This document shows positions 1 to 7,710 of a DNA stretch of 17,723 nucleotides, in pieces. This stretch comes from SFHK01 sp045538305 (GTDB lineage: Bacteria; Bacillota; Clostridia; Christensenellales; Aristaeellaceae), in NCBI GenBank assembly GCA_045538305.1, contig JAZSRC010000064.1:1-17723 (forward strand). The letters run 5' to 3'. The notes below the pieces were generated by a model. That model did not search any database. It was given only the letters and a program-made list of their open reading frames with translations, and was not told the origin of the DNA. The position numbers and the translations under genes are program-made. Every line of letters begins with the position of its first letter. Position 1 is the first letter of the stretch.

Positions 1-62
1 GGAATCGAACCACCGACACGTAGATTTTCAGTCTACTGCTCTACCTACTGAGCTACCGAGGC
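1..62 (-). tRNA. tRNA-Phe (GAA), 3' end cut by window edge
   Basis: Read on the minus strand, the 5' acceptor arm GCCTCGG, D-arm GCTC/GAGC, anticodon stem GTAGA/TCTAC and T-arm start are all present. The seven-base anticodon loop CTGAAAA gives anticodon GAA, which reads Phe codons. The last bases of the T-stem and the 3' acceptor arm lie before position 1. It is last in the visible Val-Asp-Phe order, 7 bp after tRNA-Asp. Confidence 0.95.
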
Positions 63-69
63 ATAATTA

Positions 70-143
70 CGATCCGGAAGGGGCTCGAACCCTCGACCTC
101 CAGCGTGACAGGCTGGCATTCTAACCAACTGAACTACCGGACC
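70..143 (-). tRNA. tRNA-Asp (GTC)
   Basis: A full cloverleaf is visible on the minus strand: acceptor GGTCCGG/CCGGATC (with one G-U pair), anticodon stem CCAGC/GCTGG, loop CTGTCAC giving anticodon GUC, and T-stem GAGGG/CCCTT with loop TTCGAGC. The discriminator base is G, as expected for Asp. The 3' CCA is not encoded, so it must be added after transcription. It lies 4 bp downstream of tRNA-Val and is surely in the same transcript. Confidence 0.96.
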
Positions 144-147
144 AAAG

Positions 148-220
148 TGGGAACAACAGGGCTCGAACCTGTGACACCTTGCTTGTAAGGCAAGTGCTCT
201 CCCAACTGAGCTATGCTCCC
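148..220 (-). tRNA. tRNA-Val (TAC)
   Basis: Minus-strand cloverleaf with acceptor GGGAGCA/TGTTCCC, D-arm GCTC/GAGC, anticodon stem CTTGC/GCAAG, loop CTTACAA giving anticodon UAC, T-stem ACAGG/CCTGT with loop TTCGAGC, and discriminator A. CCA is not encoded. It is the first tRNA of the cluster, directly after the leader and promoter at 225-299. Confidence 0.96.
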
Positions 221-224
221 AAGA

Positions 225-264
225 AATCGGTTTCAACCGATTTTATCGTCGTCGCGCTGACGAC
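225..264 (-). other. Two-hairpin leader of the tRNA transcript
   Basis: Between the promoter and tRNA-Val there are two tandem inverted repeats. The first has arms of 6 bp (GTCGTC/GACGAC, 248-253 and 259-264) around a 5-base loop. The second has arms of 7 bp (225-231 and 236-242) around a 4-base loop. If transcription starts about 7 bases after the -10 box, nearly the whole 5' leader of about 44 bases is hairpin. They may guide 5' processing of the precursor; neither is followed by a U-run in the tRNA direction, so they are unlikely to be terminators there. The palindromes are seen; the role is inferred. Confidence 0.5.
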
Positions 265-270
265 TTTTAT

Positions 271-299
271 ATAATACTACGATTGTCCTATTTTGTCAA
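271..299 (-). promoter_or_regulatory. Sigma-A-type promoter of the tRNA cluster
   Basis: On the minus strand a perfect -35 box TTGACA (294-299) and a -10 box TATTAT (271-276) are separated by 17 bp, about 50 bp upstream of tRNA-Val. This near-consensus layout is typical of stable RNA promoters. It lies downstream of the 11-gene operon on the same strand. No convincing intrinsic terminator was seen between the end of that operon (392) and this promoter. Confidence 0.85.
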
Positions 300-391
300 C
301 CCCTTTTTTCAAATTTTGCTATATTTATTTGCCATGTACTTGCCATTAATTTCATTTTATGCTGTACGAATGAAGACAAATCTCTTTTCAC
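300..391. other. AT-rich spacer between the operon end and the tRNA promoter; no terminator seen
   Basis: The 92 bp downstream of the DMT gene are AT-rich. They hold a short direct repeat of TTGCCAT (about 329-345) and only a weak bulged hairpin near 371-390 with no following T-run on the minus strand. I see no gene and no good Rho-independent terminator, so operon transcripts may end by another mechanism or run toward the tRNA cluster. Confidence 0.4.
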
Positions 392-1276
392 TTAAAAATT
401 CAGCAGCATAATGCCCGCAAGGCCGAAAAGCATCATGAAAACGCCTTTGAGATCGAGCTTATCTTTATACCTTATAATACCGTAAACAGTCATTAATACA
501 ATCAAACCGCCCTGACGTACAGGAAAGACAATCACACCAGCCAGCGCTTCAAGCGCTTTCATATTAAACATAGTGGCAATGGCCGTGGATGCGCCAACAA
601 CAACCGCAAGCAGCAAAAACAAATAGACTCTTTTTGTTGCGCTTCTTCTATGCTGCCGCCTGAGAGTCCGTGTCTTTCGAAGGGTCAGGAATATGATATT
701 CATTACAGCAAGGATTCCAAGCCCAAATAGCGCTGCATCCAGCACAAATGCCTCAGTGGATGCATTCGGGTACAGCGTAATAAACGTCTTTTGAATAATG
801 GATAAGCTTCCATCCAGAAAAAACGTAATAATTACGCTTATAAGCCATTTTGCGTTTCCCTTTCCCTCGCTCTTCCCCGGCGTACTTAAAAACAGGCACA
901 TCAGAACACAGGGGATTCCCAGAATACGAAATGTTGTCAGCTGCTCCTTCCAAATGATCACACCCAGAAGTACGGAAAGCAGCATGGAAAGATTCACGAT
1001 CAGCGCGGTTTTTCCGGCTGGCCCCAGAGTATAGGTTCTCATCAGCATCATGATCGCACATATAAAAGCAACGGCATACACAAACGATAATGCAAGCGCA
1101 CCGCCCGGCAAAGAAAACGGCGTACCGATCGCAATCAGAGAAAGCGCCATTGCCATATGCGTGAACAAATGAAAACGCGCAAGTGTCCACACATCGGTAT
1201 CATACTTGTTTCCATATTCTTTATTGGCTATGTTCTGAAAAAGGAAAAACAGTATTGCCAGGCATACATACACCAT
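392..1276 (-). CDS. DMT/EamA-family membrane transporter
   Basis: A 294-residue protein made almost wholly of hydrophobic helices (about ten), in two halves separated by a basic loop near residues 203-215 (rich in Arg/Lys). This size and repeat layout fit the drug/metabolite transporter superfamily, EamA type; the second half ends with the usual short Gly-rich last helix (LFGLAGIMLLNF). The ATG at 1276 has GGAGGG (1283-1288) six bases upstream. It starts 13 bp after the second ABC permease, so it is the last gene of the operon. DMT proteins carry amino acids, sugars, nucleotide sugars or organic ions, and direction cannot be read from sequence. In this context it could export a product or move a catabolic intermediate. 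Family confidence is good; substrate is unknown. Confidence 0.8.
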   Translation of the reverse strand: MVYVCLAILFFLFQNIANKEYGNKYDTDVWTLARFHLFTHMAMALSLIAIGTPFSLPGGALALSFVYAVAFICAIMMLMRTYTLGPAGKTALIVNLSMLLSVLLGVIIWKEQLTTFRILGIPCVLMCLFLSTPGKSEGKGNAKWLISVIITFFLDGSLSIIQKTFITLYPNASTEAFVLDAALFGLGILAVMNIIFLTLRKTRTLRRQHRRSATKRVYLFLLLAVVVGASTAIATMFNMKALEALAGVIVFPVRQGGLIVLMTVYGIIRYKDKLDLKGVFMMLFGLAGIMLLNF

Positions 1277-1289
1277 ACATTTCCCTCCG

Positions 1290-2147
1290 TTATGCCTTTA
1301 CGCTTCCGGCAAGTAAACCGGAAACGAAATGCTTCTGTGCAAAAAAGAAAACAACATATATCGGCAATCCAGCAACAAGCGTTGCCGCCATCAGCAGATT
1401 CCAATAGATCTCTCCCTCGTCTCTGAAGCTGGTCAAGGCTACCTGAACGGTTTTCAAGCGTTCGCCGCTGGTAGCCACAAGCGGCCATGTATATTCATTC
1501 CATGTACCCGTAAACTTTAAAACCCCAAGAGACGCAAGTACTGGCCCGCTCAGAGGAAGATAAATGCGAAGATATGTAGAGAACCTTCCGCAGCCGTCAA
1601 TCATGGCGGCGTCATCCAGTTCCTTAGGAAACGATACATAAAACTGCCTTGTCAGAAATACGCCGAAAGAACCTGCAATAAAGGGCAGTATTAGACCTGC
1701 ATAGGTATTGATCAGCCCGGAATCGGAAGCGGTAATAATATGAAAGCTTCTTAGAAGCGTGAATACGGGTATCAGCGTGACCTGCGTCGGAATCATCATA
1801 CCGAGCAGAATTACAATAAAAAGTGCATCGCGGTATTTAAAGGGAATTCTTGCAAACACAAACCCTGCCATGGAGTTGATGACAAGCGAAATAACAACGG
1901 TAATCACAGTAACGATTGTACTGTTTAAAAAATACATTGCCCAGTTACCGTTCTGCATCGCCGTTTTATAGTTTTCAAACTGCACCTTTGCAGGAATGAT
2001 CACAGGATCGGCAGAGTAGATTTCATTCATCGTCTGCAAAGAAACGGAAATAGTCATAAGTAATGGAAAAGCAATGGACAAAGCCAACAGCACTACAAAC
2101 ACAACTGCTACTACCCGGAAAGCTTTATCAGTTCTTGTTCTTTTCAT
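1290..2147 (-). CDS. Carbohydrate ABC transporter permease, MalG type
   Basis: A 285-residue inner-membrane subunit of a carbohydrate uptake (CUT1-like) ABC importer. It has an N-terminal helix (about 11-31), a periplasmic-type loop, then five more helices. The cytoplasmic EAA loop that docks to the ATPase is clear near residues 186-210 (ELDDAAMIDGCG...LPL). The C-terminus (SGLLAGSVKA) is typical of MalG-type permeases. The start ATG overlaps the stop of the MalF-type gene by 4 bp, which implies translational coupling. No ATPase gene is present in the operon; in Bacillota such systems often share one MsmX/MsmK-type ATPase, so that partner is presumably elsewhere. The substrate is inferred from neighbours to be a sulfated or modified sugar. 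Confidence 0.95.
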   Translation of the reverse strand: MKRTRTDKAFRVVAVVFVVLLALSIAFPLLMTISVSLQTMNEIYSADPVIIPAKVQFENYKTAMQNGNWAMYFLNSTIVTVITVVISLVINSMAGFVFARIPFKYRDALFIVILLGMMIPTQVTLIPVFTLLRSFHIITASDSGLINTYAGLILPFIAGSFGVFLTRQFYVSFPKELDDAAMIDGCGRFSTYLRIYLPLSGPVLASLGVLKFTGTWNEYTWPLVATSGERLKTVQVALTSFRDEGEIYWNLLMAATLVAGLPIYVVFFFAQKHFVSGLLAGSVKA

Positions 2148-3028
2148 CCAATTCCCACCCCGCTTTCCGAGGCTTTGTTTAATCGGAAATTGATAAGCGT
2201 TAAAACCATAACGATGACAAGAAGCACCACCGCCATAGAAGCAGCGTACCCCATTTTGAAATCATTAAAACCGTATACGTATATCTGGTGCACGATTGTA
2301 GTAGTAGCGTATAAAGGATCGCCTCTGGTCATAATCTGCACTTGTTCAAAAGTTTTGAATGCATCCACCATGGTAGTAACAAACACAAAAAACGCCACGG
2401 GCCGAACTATAGGCAGCGTGATTTTGAAAAGCCGTGCAAACTCGCCCGCCCCATCAACGGTAGCCGCTTCGTATAGTTCGTCCGGTATGGAATTGATTCC
2501 CGCAAGGTAAATCAGCATGCAATAGCCAATGTTTTTCCACACATTTACAAATATCAGGCAGCCAAGGGCAAGTTTTTCATCAAACAACCATTTTTTACCC
2601 ATAAAGCCCATGGCTCTGAGCGCCTTATTGATAAATCCGTTATTGGGATCGTACATCATGAGCCAGATCATAGAGACCGCGGCCATTGACGTTGCATAAG
2701 GAAATATCATCAGCATTCGAAGCCATTTCACGCTTCTGGAGCCTTTATTCAATATTGCCGCAGCCAGAAAACCCAGCGTCGTTAGCGCAATCACGCTTAC
2801 AAACGAATAAACGCAGGTATTTGAAAAGGCCTTTATGAAGGTTGTATCCTCTAAGAGTCTTGCGTAGTTTTTTATGCCAATCCAATGATCGACGTCAAGA
2901 TTATAGCTGGTGAAGCTATACCAGATATTTTTGAATGCAGGAAATATGATAAACGCCAGAAAAAAGACCATAAACGGCATTAACATGCCGATGGCTGAAA
3001 AGGTATCCTTTTTTCTGTATCCCTGCAT
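2144..3028 (-). CDS. Carbohydrate ABC transporter permease, MalF type
   Basis: A 294-residue permease with six predicted helices and the canonical EAA loop (PDELYEAATVDGAGE...ITLP) near residues 184-211, which contacts the ATPase. It pairs with the MalG-type permease to form the channel. I chose the ATG at 3028 because GGAGGG (3036-3041) sits seven bases upstream; an in-frame start 42 bp earlier has no such site and would lie inside the intergenic hairpin. The 64-bp gap before it is by far the longest in the operon and holds a strong hairpin (3055-3083), which probably sets lower permease than binding-protein expression. Confidence 0.95.
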   Translation of the reverse strand: MQGYRKKDTFSAIGMLMPFMVFFLAFIIFPAFKNIWYSFTSYNLDVDHWIGIKNYARLLEDTTFIKAFSNTCVYSFVSVIALTTLGFLAAAILNKGSRSVKWLRMLMIFPYATSMAAVSMIWLMMYDPNNGFINKALRAMGFMGKKWLFDEKLALGCLIFVNVWKNIGYCMLIYLAGINSIPDELYEAATVDGAGEFARLFKITLPIVRPVAFFVFVTTMVDAFKTFEQVQIMTRGDPLYATTTIVHQIYVYGFNDFKMGYAASMAVVLLVIVMVLTLINFRLNKASESGVGIG

Positions 3029-3035
3029 GCAATTT

Positions 3036-3041
3036 CCCTCC
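3036..3041 (-). promoter_or_regulatory. RBS that fixes the MalF-type start
   Basis: GGAGGG on the minus strand, seven bases before ATG 3028. It decides against the longer in-frame start at 3070, which falls within the hairpin loop. Confidence 0.8.
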
Positions 3042-3054
3042 ACAAACTGTTTTT

Positions 3055-3083
3055 GGGGGCAGCGTATCATTACCGCCGCCCCC
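3055..3083 (-). promoter_or_regulatory. Intercistronic RNA hairpin between binding-protein and permease genes
   Basis: In the minus-strand transcript, ten consecutive pairs (GGGGGCGGCG with CGCUGCCCCC, one of them G-U) enclose a 9-base loop. It begins 9 bases after the stop codon of the binding-protein gene. No U-run follows (the next bases are AAAAACAG), so it is not a standard terminator. The one wobble pair works only in the minus-strand RNA, which fits a role in this transcript. The known parallel is malE-malF-type operons, where such a hairpin protects the upstream mRNA so that the binding protein is made in excess. Confidence 0.75.
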
Positions 3084-3092
3084 TACAAAGAA

Positions 3093-4316
3093 TCAGCCGT
3101 TAATTCTGAACTCAATGTCCGCCTGCGCTTTTTCCAGCGCCTCCATAGGATCCATTCCGCCAAATACGGCGTTCTGGCTGAGTTCATTGCGGATGGTCTG
3201 GAAGCCGGTCGACCAGATCACGCGCGGCATGCCCGTGCCATAAGTAACGCACATAGACCGCGCGTAGTTCCACGGATCCATCTGCGCATATGCCTCCACC
3301 AAAGACTGTCTGGTTACGGGAATTTTGGTCATTTCCGCGCGCTTAAGCGTGCTTTCGGCAGAAAGTGCAAAGGATATGAATCGGAACGCAGCATCGGGAT
3401 TCTTGCACTTTGAACCGATAAACAGCATATTGCAGCCGCAGAAGGAAGCTTCCGTTCCGTTATTGGGAGGAAGCGCAATGCCTACCTTGCCTTCATATTC
3501 GGGATTGTTGAGCATCGTGGTGAGCGCTGCATTGTTAATCAGCGTCATTGCTGCAGAGCCCTTGACAAACGGGTTTACTTCATTGCTGGAATAGGTCATG
3601 TTGACGTCCGGCAGAAGCTCAGCCAAGAAGGAAAGCGCCTCGGAAACCTGTTCATTTTCTGCAAATACCGGTTCGCCGTCTTCGATATACTTGCCGCCGT
3701 TCCCGTAAACAAAAACGTCCAGCTCAACCAGATTTCCTCCGGTCTGCGGATAGCAGAAGCCTGAAAACTCCACTTCGCCCATTTCGTTTTTCACCGTGAG
3801 CTCTCTTGCTGCATCAGCAAGATCGTCCCAAGAGGTAGGAACGTCAATGCCCGCTTCCTCTAGCACATCGATTCGGTAGGCAAATACATACGGCGTTACA
3901 GAATAGCCAAGGCCGTATACATGTTCGTTATAGGTGCCGTTGGCAAGCACTGCGGGCATAATGTCGTCCTTGCCCTCCCACGCTTCAAAGTATTCGTCAA
4001 TCGGCATGTACTGATTGGCTTCCGCTCTCTGGGCAACGGAAAGAATACCGTGTCCGATGATATCCACGCCCTCGCCGGAAGCAAAGCGCGTGTTCAATAC
4101 CGTTTCCATCGGATCGCCGATGGCTGCTTCCTCATACTGTATGTCGATATCGGGATTTGCCTTTTCAAATTCATCGATTACCCACGCCCAATACAGGCGC
4201 TCAGGTTCATCGTTTCCAATTCGAAGAAACGAGAGCTCGGTTTTTTCCTCATCGGCATACGCAAAACCGGATACTGTCAGTAGAAGCGCAAGCGCCAAGG
4301 CAATGAGTTTTTTCAT
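3093..4316 (-). CDS. Extracellular solute-binding protein (family 1) of the sugar ABC importer
   Basis: A 407-residue protein with an N-terminal signal peptide (MKKLIALALALLL..., likely cleaved after AYA at residue 21) and the fold features of family 1 sugar-binding proteins: an early segment FEKANPDIDIQYEEA, a middle SWDDLADAAREL, and an alpha-helical C-terminal end with LEKAQADIEF. It should capture the sugar and deliver it to the two permeases encoded next. The ATG at 4316 follows GGAGAGG at six bases; an upstream in-frame start adds six residues without a better site. It starts 1 bp after the sulfatase stop. Unusually for a Gram-positive binding protein, no lipobox Cys is seen after the hydrophobic segment, so it is predicted to be released by signal peptidase I rather than lipid-anchored. 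Confidence 0.93.
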   Translation of the reverse strand: MKKLIALALALLLTVSGFAYADEEKTELSFLRIGNDEPERLYWAWVIDEFEKANPDIDIQYEEAAIGDPMETVLNTRFASGEGVDIIGHGILSVAQRAEANQYMPIDEYFEAWEGKDDIMPAVLANGTYNEHVYGLGYSVTPYVFAYRIDVLEEAGIDVPTSWDDLADAARELTVKNEMGEVEFSGFCYPQTGGNLVELDVFVYGNGGKYIEDGEPVFAENEQVSEALSFLAELLPDVNMTYSSNEVNPFVKGSAAMTLINNAALTTMLNNPEYEGKVGIALPPNNGTEASFCGCNMLFIGSKCKNPDAAFRFISFALSAESTLKRAEMTKIPVTRQSLVEAYAQMDPWNYARSMCVTYGTGMPRVIWSTGFQTIRNELSQNAVFGGMDPMEALEKAQADIEFRING

Positions 4317-4317
4317 G

Positions 4318-5715
4318 TTATTCCTCTCCTTCATAAGGCTTGATCCAGTCAGGAATGTGTATTTTGTCCTCCAGAAGCTGCTTTTTCATCCATTCATTCG
4401 GCGCAAATCTGTCGCCGTTTTCAATAAGCAGCGCATACAGCCGTCTTCTCAAGATCCGGATGATACCCTTGCATTCTTCGTTGGCAATCCGATTGTGCTT
4501 TTCACCCGGATCCTTTTCCAAATCGTAAAACTCGTCGACGTCGGTCAGATTCCAAACATACTTGTGCGTCCGCGTCCTGATTGCCCTTGTGGTATAAAGG
4601 CCGAACTGCTGGCCGTTTGAGGTTACCAATACTTCATCCGGCGAAAGCATATCCTCATCCGCCGTGAGCGGGAGCATTCGTCCGTGCGCGCCAGGATCAT
4701 CCTCAAGCCCCGTAAAGCGCCTGATTGCAAAGGGAATATCCAGACAGTTCATTACAAACGCGCCCGACGTTCTGGCTTGAACCCCCGGTATGCGCGCAAG
4801 GAACGGTACGCGGATAATATCGTCATACAGCACATAGTGCTTGTCAAGCATGGAATGGCTGGCGCACATATCTCCGTGATCGGAGGTAAACAGTATAACC
4901 GTGTCTTCCTTCTGCCCGGTGCTTTCCAGTGCATCCAGAATCTTTCCGACTGCGTCGTCCAGCTGCGTTATCCAGCCATAGTACAGGGCAACCATCGGTC
5001 GGAAGTCTTTCCATGTGAGCTCGCTTGTACCCCAGCTGAAGGTTTGCTGCTTGTGGATGTAGGGTTTATTCTCAAATGTATCTCCCCATCCTTCCCAGGG
5101 TTCAATATCCTCGGGCCTGTACATCTCAGAATACGGATGAGACGGACGGCATGGCAGATGGGGAATCTCAAAATCCACCCAAACATGCCAGGGTTTTCCG
5201 GTTTTCGCAAATGACTGAATCATTTCGCCGGCTCGATCCGCCATCCAATGGGATTCGCTGTCATGAACAGGAATAGGACTTGGACATCCAAGCCATCCGC
5301 CGGTATACGCTATATCGGGGTATTCCTTTTCAATCTTCTTCCTGTACTCTTTTTTGTCAACAAACTCCTCATATCCAAAGTCTGACGGTTTTTTTGTAGG
5401 CGAAACGTGAAATCTTCCGATATAGCCGGTTTTATAGCCCTTTTTCATAAGTTCCAGCGGCCAGCAGCCTTCCGGCGACAATTCGGGAGTAGGCATAAAA
5501 TCGTAATTCCACTGTGCGCCGATTACATCCGGACGCTTTCCGCACAAAAGTGCTTGCCTAGCGGGCGCGCATACAGGAAGCGGCGTATACGCGCTTTCAT
5601 ATACAATGCTTTCTTCGGCTAGTTTGTCAATTCTTGGAGTTTTTACCGGTCGAATGTGCCGATAGCCCAGACAATCATGTCTGAGCTGATCGGCATTAAT
5701 CAAAAGTATATTCAT
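4318..5715 (-). CDS. Sulfatase, formylglycine (Cys) type, cytosolic
   Basis: A 465-residue alkaline-phosphatase-superfamily sulfatase (Pfam Sulfatase, S1 type). It should hydrolyse a sulfate ester of an organic substrate. Visible active-site parts: metal-ligand motif ADQLRHD (D9, D14), nucleophile signature C49-A-P-A-R53 matching CxPxR, where the Cys becomes formylglycine, H187 in IPHLP, the SDHGD metal motif (D279, H280) and K292. There is no signal peptide, so it acts in the cytosol on an imported substrate; the encoded anSME at 12208-13311 would activate it. ATG 5715 has AGGA seven bases upstream; a TTG two codons earlier is possible. It starts 2 bp after the Gfo/Idh gene and ends 1 bp before the binding-protein gene. 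The exact substrate class cannot be told from the sequence. Confidence 0.92.
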   Translation of the reverse strand: MNILLINADQLRHDCLGYRHIRPVKTPRIDKLAEESIVYESAYTPLPVCAPARQALLCGKRPDVIGAQWNYDFMPTPELSPEGCWPLELMKKGYKTGYIGRFHVSPTKKPSDFGYEEFVDKKEYRKKIEKEYPDIAYTGGWLGCPSPIPVHDSESHWMADRAGEMIQSFAKTGKPWHVWVDFEIPHLPCRPSHPYSEMYRPEDIEPWEGWGDTFENKPYIHKQQTFSWGTSELTWKDFRPMVALYYGWITQLDDAVGKILDALESTGQKEDTVILFTSDHGDMCASHSMLDKHYVLYDDIIRVPFLARIPGVQARTSGAFVMNCLDIPFAIRRFTGLEDDPGAHGRMLPLTADEDMLSPDEVLVTSNGQQFGLYTTRAIRTRTHKYVWNLTDVDEFYDLEKDPGEKHNRIANEECKGIIRILRRRLYALLIENGDRFAPNEWMKKQLLEDKIHIPDWIKPYEGEE

Positions 5716-5717
5716 AA

Positions 5718-6818
5718 TCAAATCCTGGTGATGTCGCCATGGAAGGCCGGCAGCAGCTCAGGTACAACGAGAATGCCGCCGTTTTCATAGCTCTTCATCG
5801 CCGCAAATGTGTATTCGAGAGTAGCCAGCGCATCTCTTCCGGATGCACGCAGATATTCGCGCGGAACCTTGTTTGCAATATCTTCAAGGAATGCATTGAT
5901 ACGGATCGGGAATGTGGAACCAAAATCCTTTACGCCGAAATCCGTAGTCTGCGGAGCGGGAGACGCCATGCCGGGGTTTTCAACCTTATCGATATTCCAG
6001 TAATGCAGCTTCTCCACACAGTTTTCAATGCAGAATGTGCCCTTGGTACCCGCATGCTCATAGCTCCACCAACCGCCAAGTCCGAACATCGCATCGCCGC
6101 GCTGACTCATCAGATAGCCGGTACCGCCGTTTGCAAATTTTACATGGATGGAGTTAATCGAAAGCATGGGATCGCAGGCGGTTGCGCGAACACCGGGCTT
6201 GGATAAAAATGCCTGTACGCCTACGATATCGCCGCAGAAATGCCGCATAACGCTGAAGGGATGCGCGCAGAACGCCTTCAGGTGGCTGTAGGGCGTCTGC
6301 CAGCGGGGCGCGCCGGGCCCCACATACTTGGACTCCGCTCCATTGAAGCCGACCTTATGAATGCAGTACACCAGTTCGCCGACGCCGCCGTCCTTGATCA
6401 GCTGGTCAGCGGCAAATGAGGGACCGGAAAAGTAATGGTTCAGATCGCAGCCAAGGTATACCTTCTGCTTTGCGGCATAGCGAACCATTTCCCTCGCATC
6501 ATGAATGTCTGCGCAGATCGGTTTTTCTACAAGCACGTTCTTTTTATAATCCAGTGCCAGCATGGCGGGTTCATAGTGCATGGAGCCGTTGTCGTAACCG
6601 GAGGTGGTGACGGAAACAATATCGATCTCCGGCATCGCTTTGAGCATTTCTTCTTCGTCGTAAAAAGCGCGCACGCCGAATTTCTCAGCCGCCAGATCCG
6701 CCTTTTCCTTTACCAGATCGCATACCGCAACGAGCTCGGCAAGCGGATTATCAAAGTAACACTGTGCATGCGTATTACCAATGCCGCCCATACCAACAAC
6801 CGCGCATTTCAGCTTCAT
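5718..6818 (-). CDS. Gfo/Idh/MocA-family oxidoreductase (copy 1)
   Basis: A 366-residue NAD(P)-dependent oxidoreductase. The N-terminal Rossmann fold shows G9-M-G-G-I-G14, an acidic strand-2 end (AVCDL) that suggests NAD preference, and the family motif E98-K99-P100 with the catalytic Lys. The C-terminal alpha/beta domain carries the substrate-side residues, including H in SHLKAFCAHPF near residue 180-190. Family members oxidise a sugar or inositol hydroxyl to a ketone, or the reverse. It is visibly related to copy 2 (7711-8724) along its length: shared IGN.H near the N-terminus, VSV.T.GY, EKPI and a later FxxGDxxxVQ segment. GGAGG lies seven bases before ATG 6818. It sits between AraC (20 bp) and the sulfatase (2 bp). 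Confidence 0.92.
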   Translation of the reverse strand: MKLKCAVVGMGGIGNTHAQCYFDNPLAELVAVCDLVKEKADLAAEKFGVRAFYDEEEMLKAMPEIDIVSVTTSGYDNGSMHYEPAMLALDYKKNVLVEKPICADIHDAREMVRYAAKQKVYLGCDLNHYFSGPSFAADQLIKDGGVGELVYCIHKVGFNGAESKYVGPGAPRWQTPYSHLKAFCAHPFSVMRHFCGDIVGVQAFLSKPGVRATACDPMLSINSIHVKFANGGTGYLMSQRGDAMFGLGGWWSYEHAGTKGTFCIENCVEKLHYWNIDKVENPGMASPAPQTTDFGVKDFGSTFPIRINAFLEDIANKVPREYLRASGRDALATLEYTFAAMKSYENGGILVVPELLPAFHGDITRI

Positions 6819-6838
6819 ACCGATTCCTCCCTTATCTG

Positions 6839-7696
6839 TCAGTTATTCCGTTTTACATATTGTGTGGGCGAAACGCCCATTTCCTTCTTGAATTCCCTTG
6901 AAAAGTGACAAAGACTTGAAAAGCCAACCTTTTCCGAAACCTCGCCAACCTGAAGACCGCTTGTGAGAAGCTCCGTCGCCTTAGCGAAGCGAAATCTTCT
7001 CAGGTATTCCTGAACGCCAACGCCGGTAAGCATGCGAAACTGTCTTGATAAGTAATCAGCCGAAACTTTCGCATGTTTTGCAATGCCCGCAACCGTAAGC
7101 AGCGGATTGGCATATTCCTGATTGATCACCATAAGCGCCCTTAATACATAATTGGGATACATTTCCCTATCGCCGTTTGGCACAATGCGCTTTTCATAAC
7201 CCCTCAGAAAATCGATCAGCAGGCATAGCAAATGACATTTTACTTTCAGCTGCCAGCCTTCCCTTTTTTCCGAAAGCTCAAACAGCATGCTTTTTATGGT
7301 CCTCAAAACGTGCTTCTGTTCGTATATGTCCAGATGAAGCTTTGGAATTGGCGTTAAGAAATCGCCCGATAACAGGCCTTCATGTTTGAAAAACGCGTTC
7401 AATTCATGAAGTTGCTCCGAGATTGCCTTAGAAACAAAAATGCAATTGATCAATTCAACGGTATGCGAACCGACATATCTGTGACGGATACCGGGCTGCA
7501 GGAGAAAAAAGTCTCCTTCTATCAGAAGCGTTGTTGCTTTTTCTGTTTCATGAAGGCAAAATCCGTTTTTGACATAAACAAGCTCGTAGAAGTTGTGCGA
7601 GTGTTCTCCGACCGAGCCATGCGTAACGTCAAGCACGGTTATTCCCGGCTCGGCTTCATCGGTAAACTGTTCAAACTTCAATACTTTGTCAGGCAC
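6839..7696 (-). CDS. AraC-family transcriptional regulator with cupin sensor domain
   Basis: A 285-residue regulator. The N-terminal half is a cupin-like ligand-binding domain (EHSHNFYELVYVKNG, then LIEGDFFLLQPGIRH, around residues 30-75). The C-terminal ~100 residues hold two helix-turn-helix motifs: LTVAGIAKHAKVSADYLSRQF and the conserved VSEKVGFSSLCHFSREFKKEMGVSPTQY signature. It probably senses the imported sugar or a metabolite and activates the operon in which it lies. I chose GTG 7696 because GGAGG (7705-7709) is eight bases upstream; a TTG at 7714 overlapping the previous stop would leave that site inside the gene. It lies 14 bp after the Gfo/Idh copy 2 gene and 20 bp before copy 1, so it is likely autoregulated. 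Confidence 0.93.
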   Translation of the reverse strand: MPDKVLKFEQFTDEAEPGITVLDVTHGSVGEHSHNFYELVYVKNGFCLHETEKATTLLIEGDFFLLQPGIRHRYVGSHTVELINCIFVSKAISEQLHELNAFFKHEGLLSGDFLTPIPKLHLDIYEQKHVLRTIKSMLFELSEKREGWQLKVKCHLLCLLIDFLRGYEKRIVPNGDREMYPNYVLRALMVINQEYANPLLTVAGIAKHAKVSADYLSRQFRMLTGVGVQEYLRRFRFAKATELLTSGLQVGEVSEKVGFSSLCHFSREFKKEMGVSPTQYVKRNN

Positions 7697-7704
7697 TTTG
7701 CGCA

Positions 7705-7709
7705 CCTCC
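7705..7709 (-). promoter_or_regulatory. RBS that decides the GTG start of the AraC gene
   Basis: GGAGG on the minus strand, eight bases before GTG 7696. It favours the GTG over the upstream TTG (7714), which overlaps the stop of the preceding gene by 4 bp and has no own ribosome binding site. Confidence 0.65.
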
Positions 7710-7710
7710 G

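Noticed and set aside
45..236. Minus-strand open frame of 63 codons across the tRNA cluster
   Set aside because: It lies over two complete tRNA genes and part of a third, and has no ribosome binding site or family similarity.
329..345. TTGCCAT direct repeat near the tRNA cluster considered as an attachment site
   Set aside because: Only 7 bp, in AT-rich DNA, not matching a tRNA 3' end, and no integrase or other mobile gene is in the window.
3055..3083. Hairpin after the binding-protein gene read as a transcription terminator
   Set aside because: No T-run follows on the transcribed strand, and the permease genes that follow have no own promoter that I can see.
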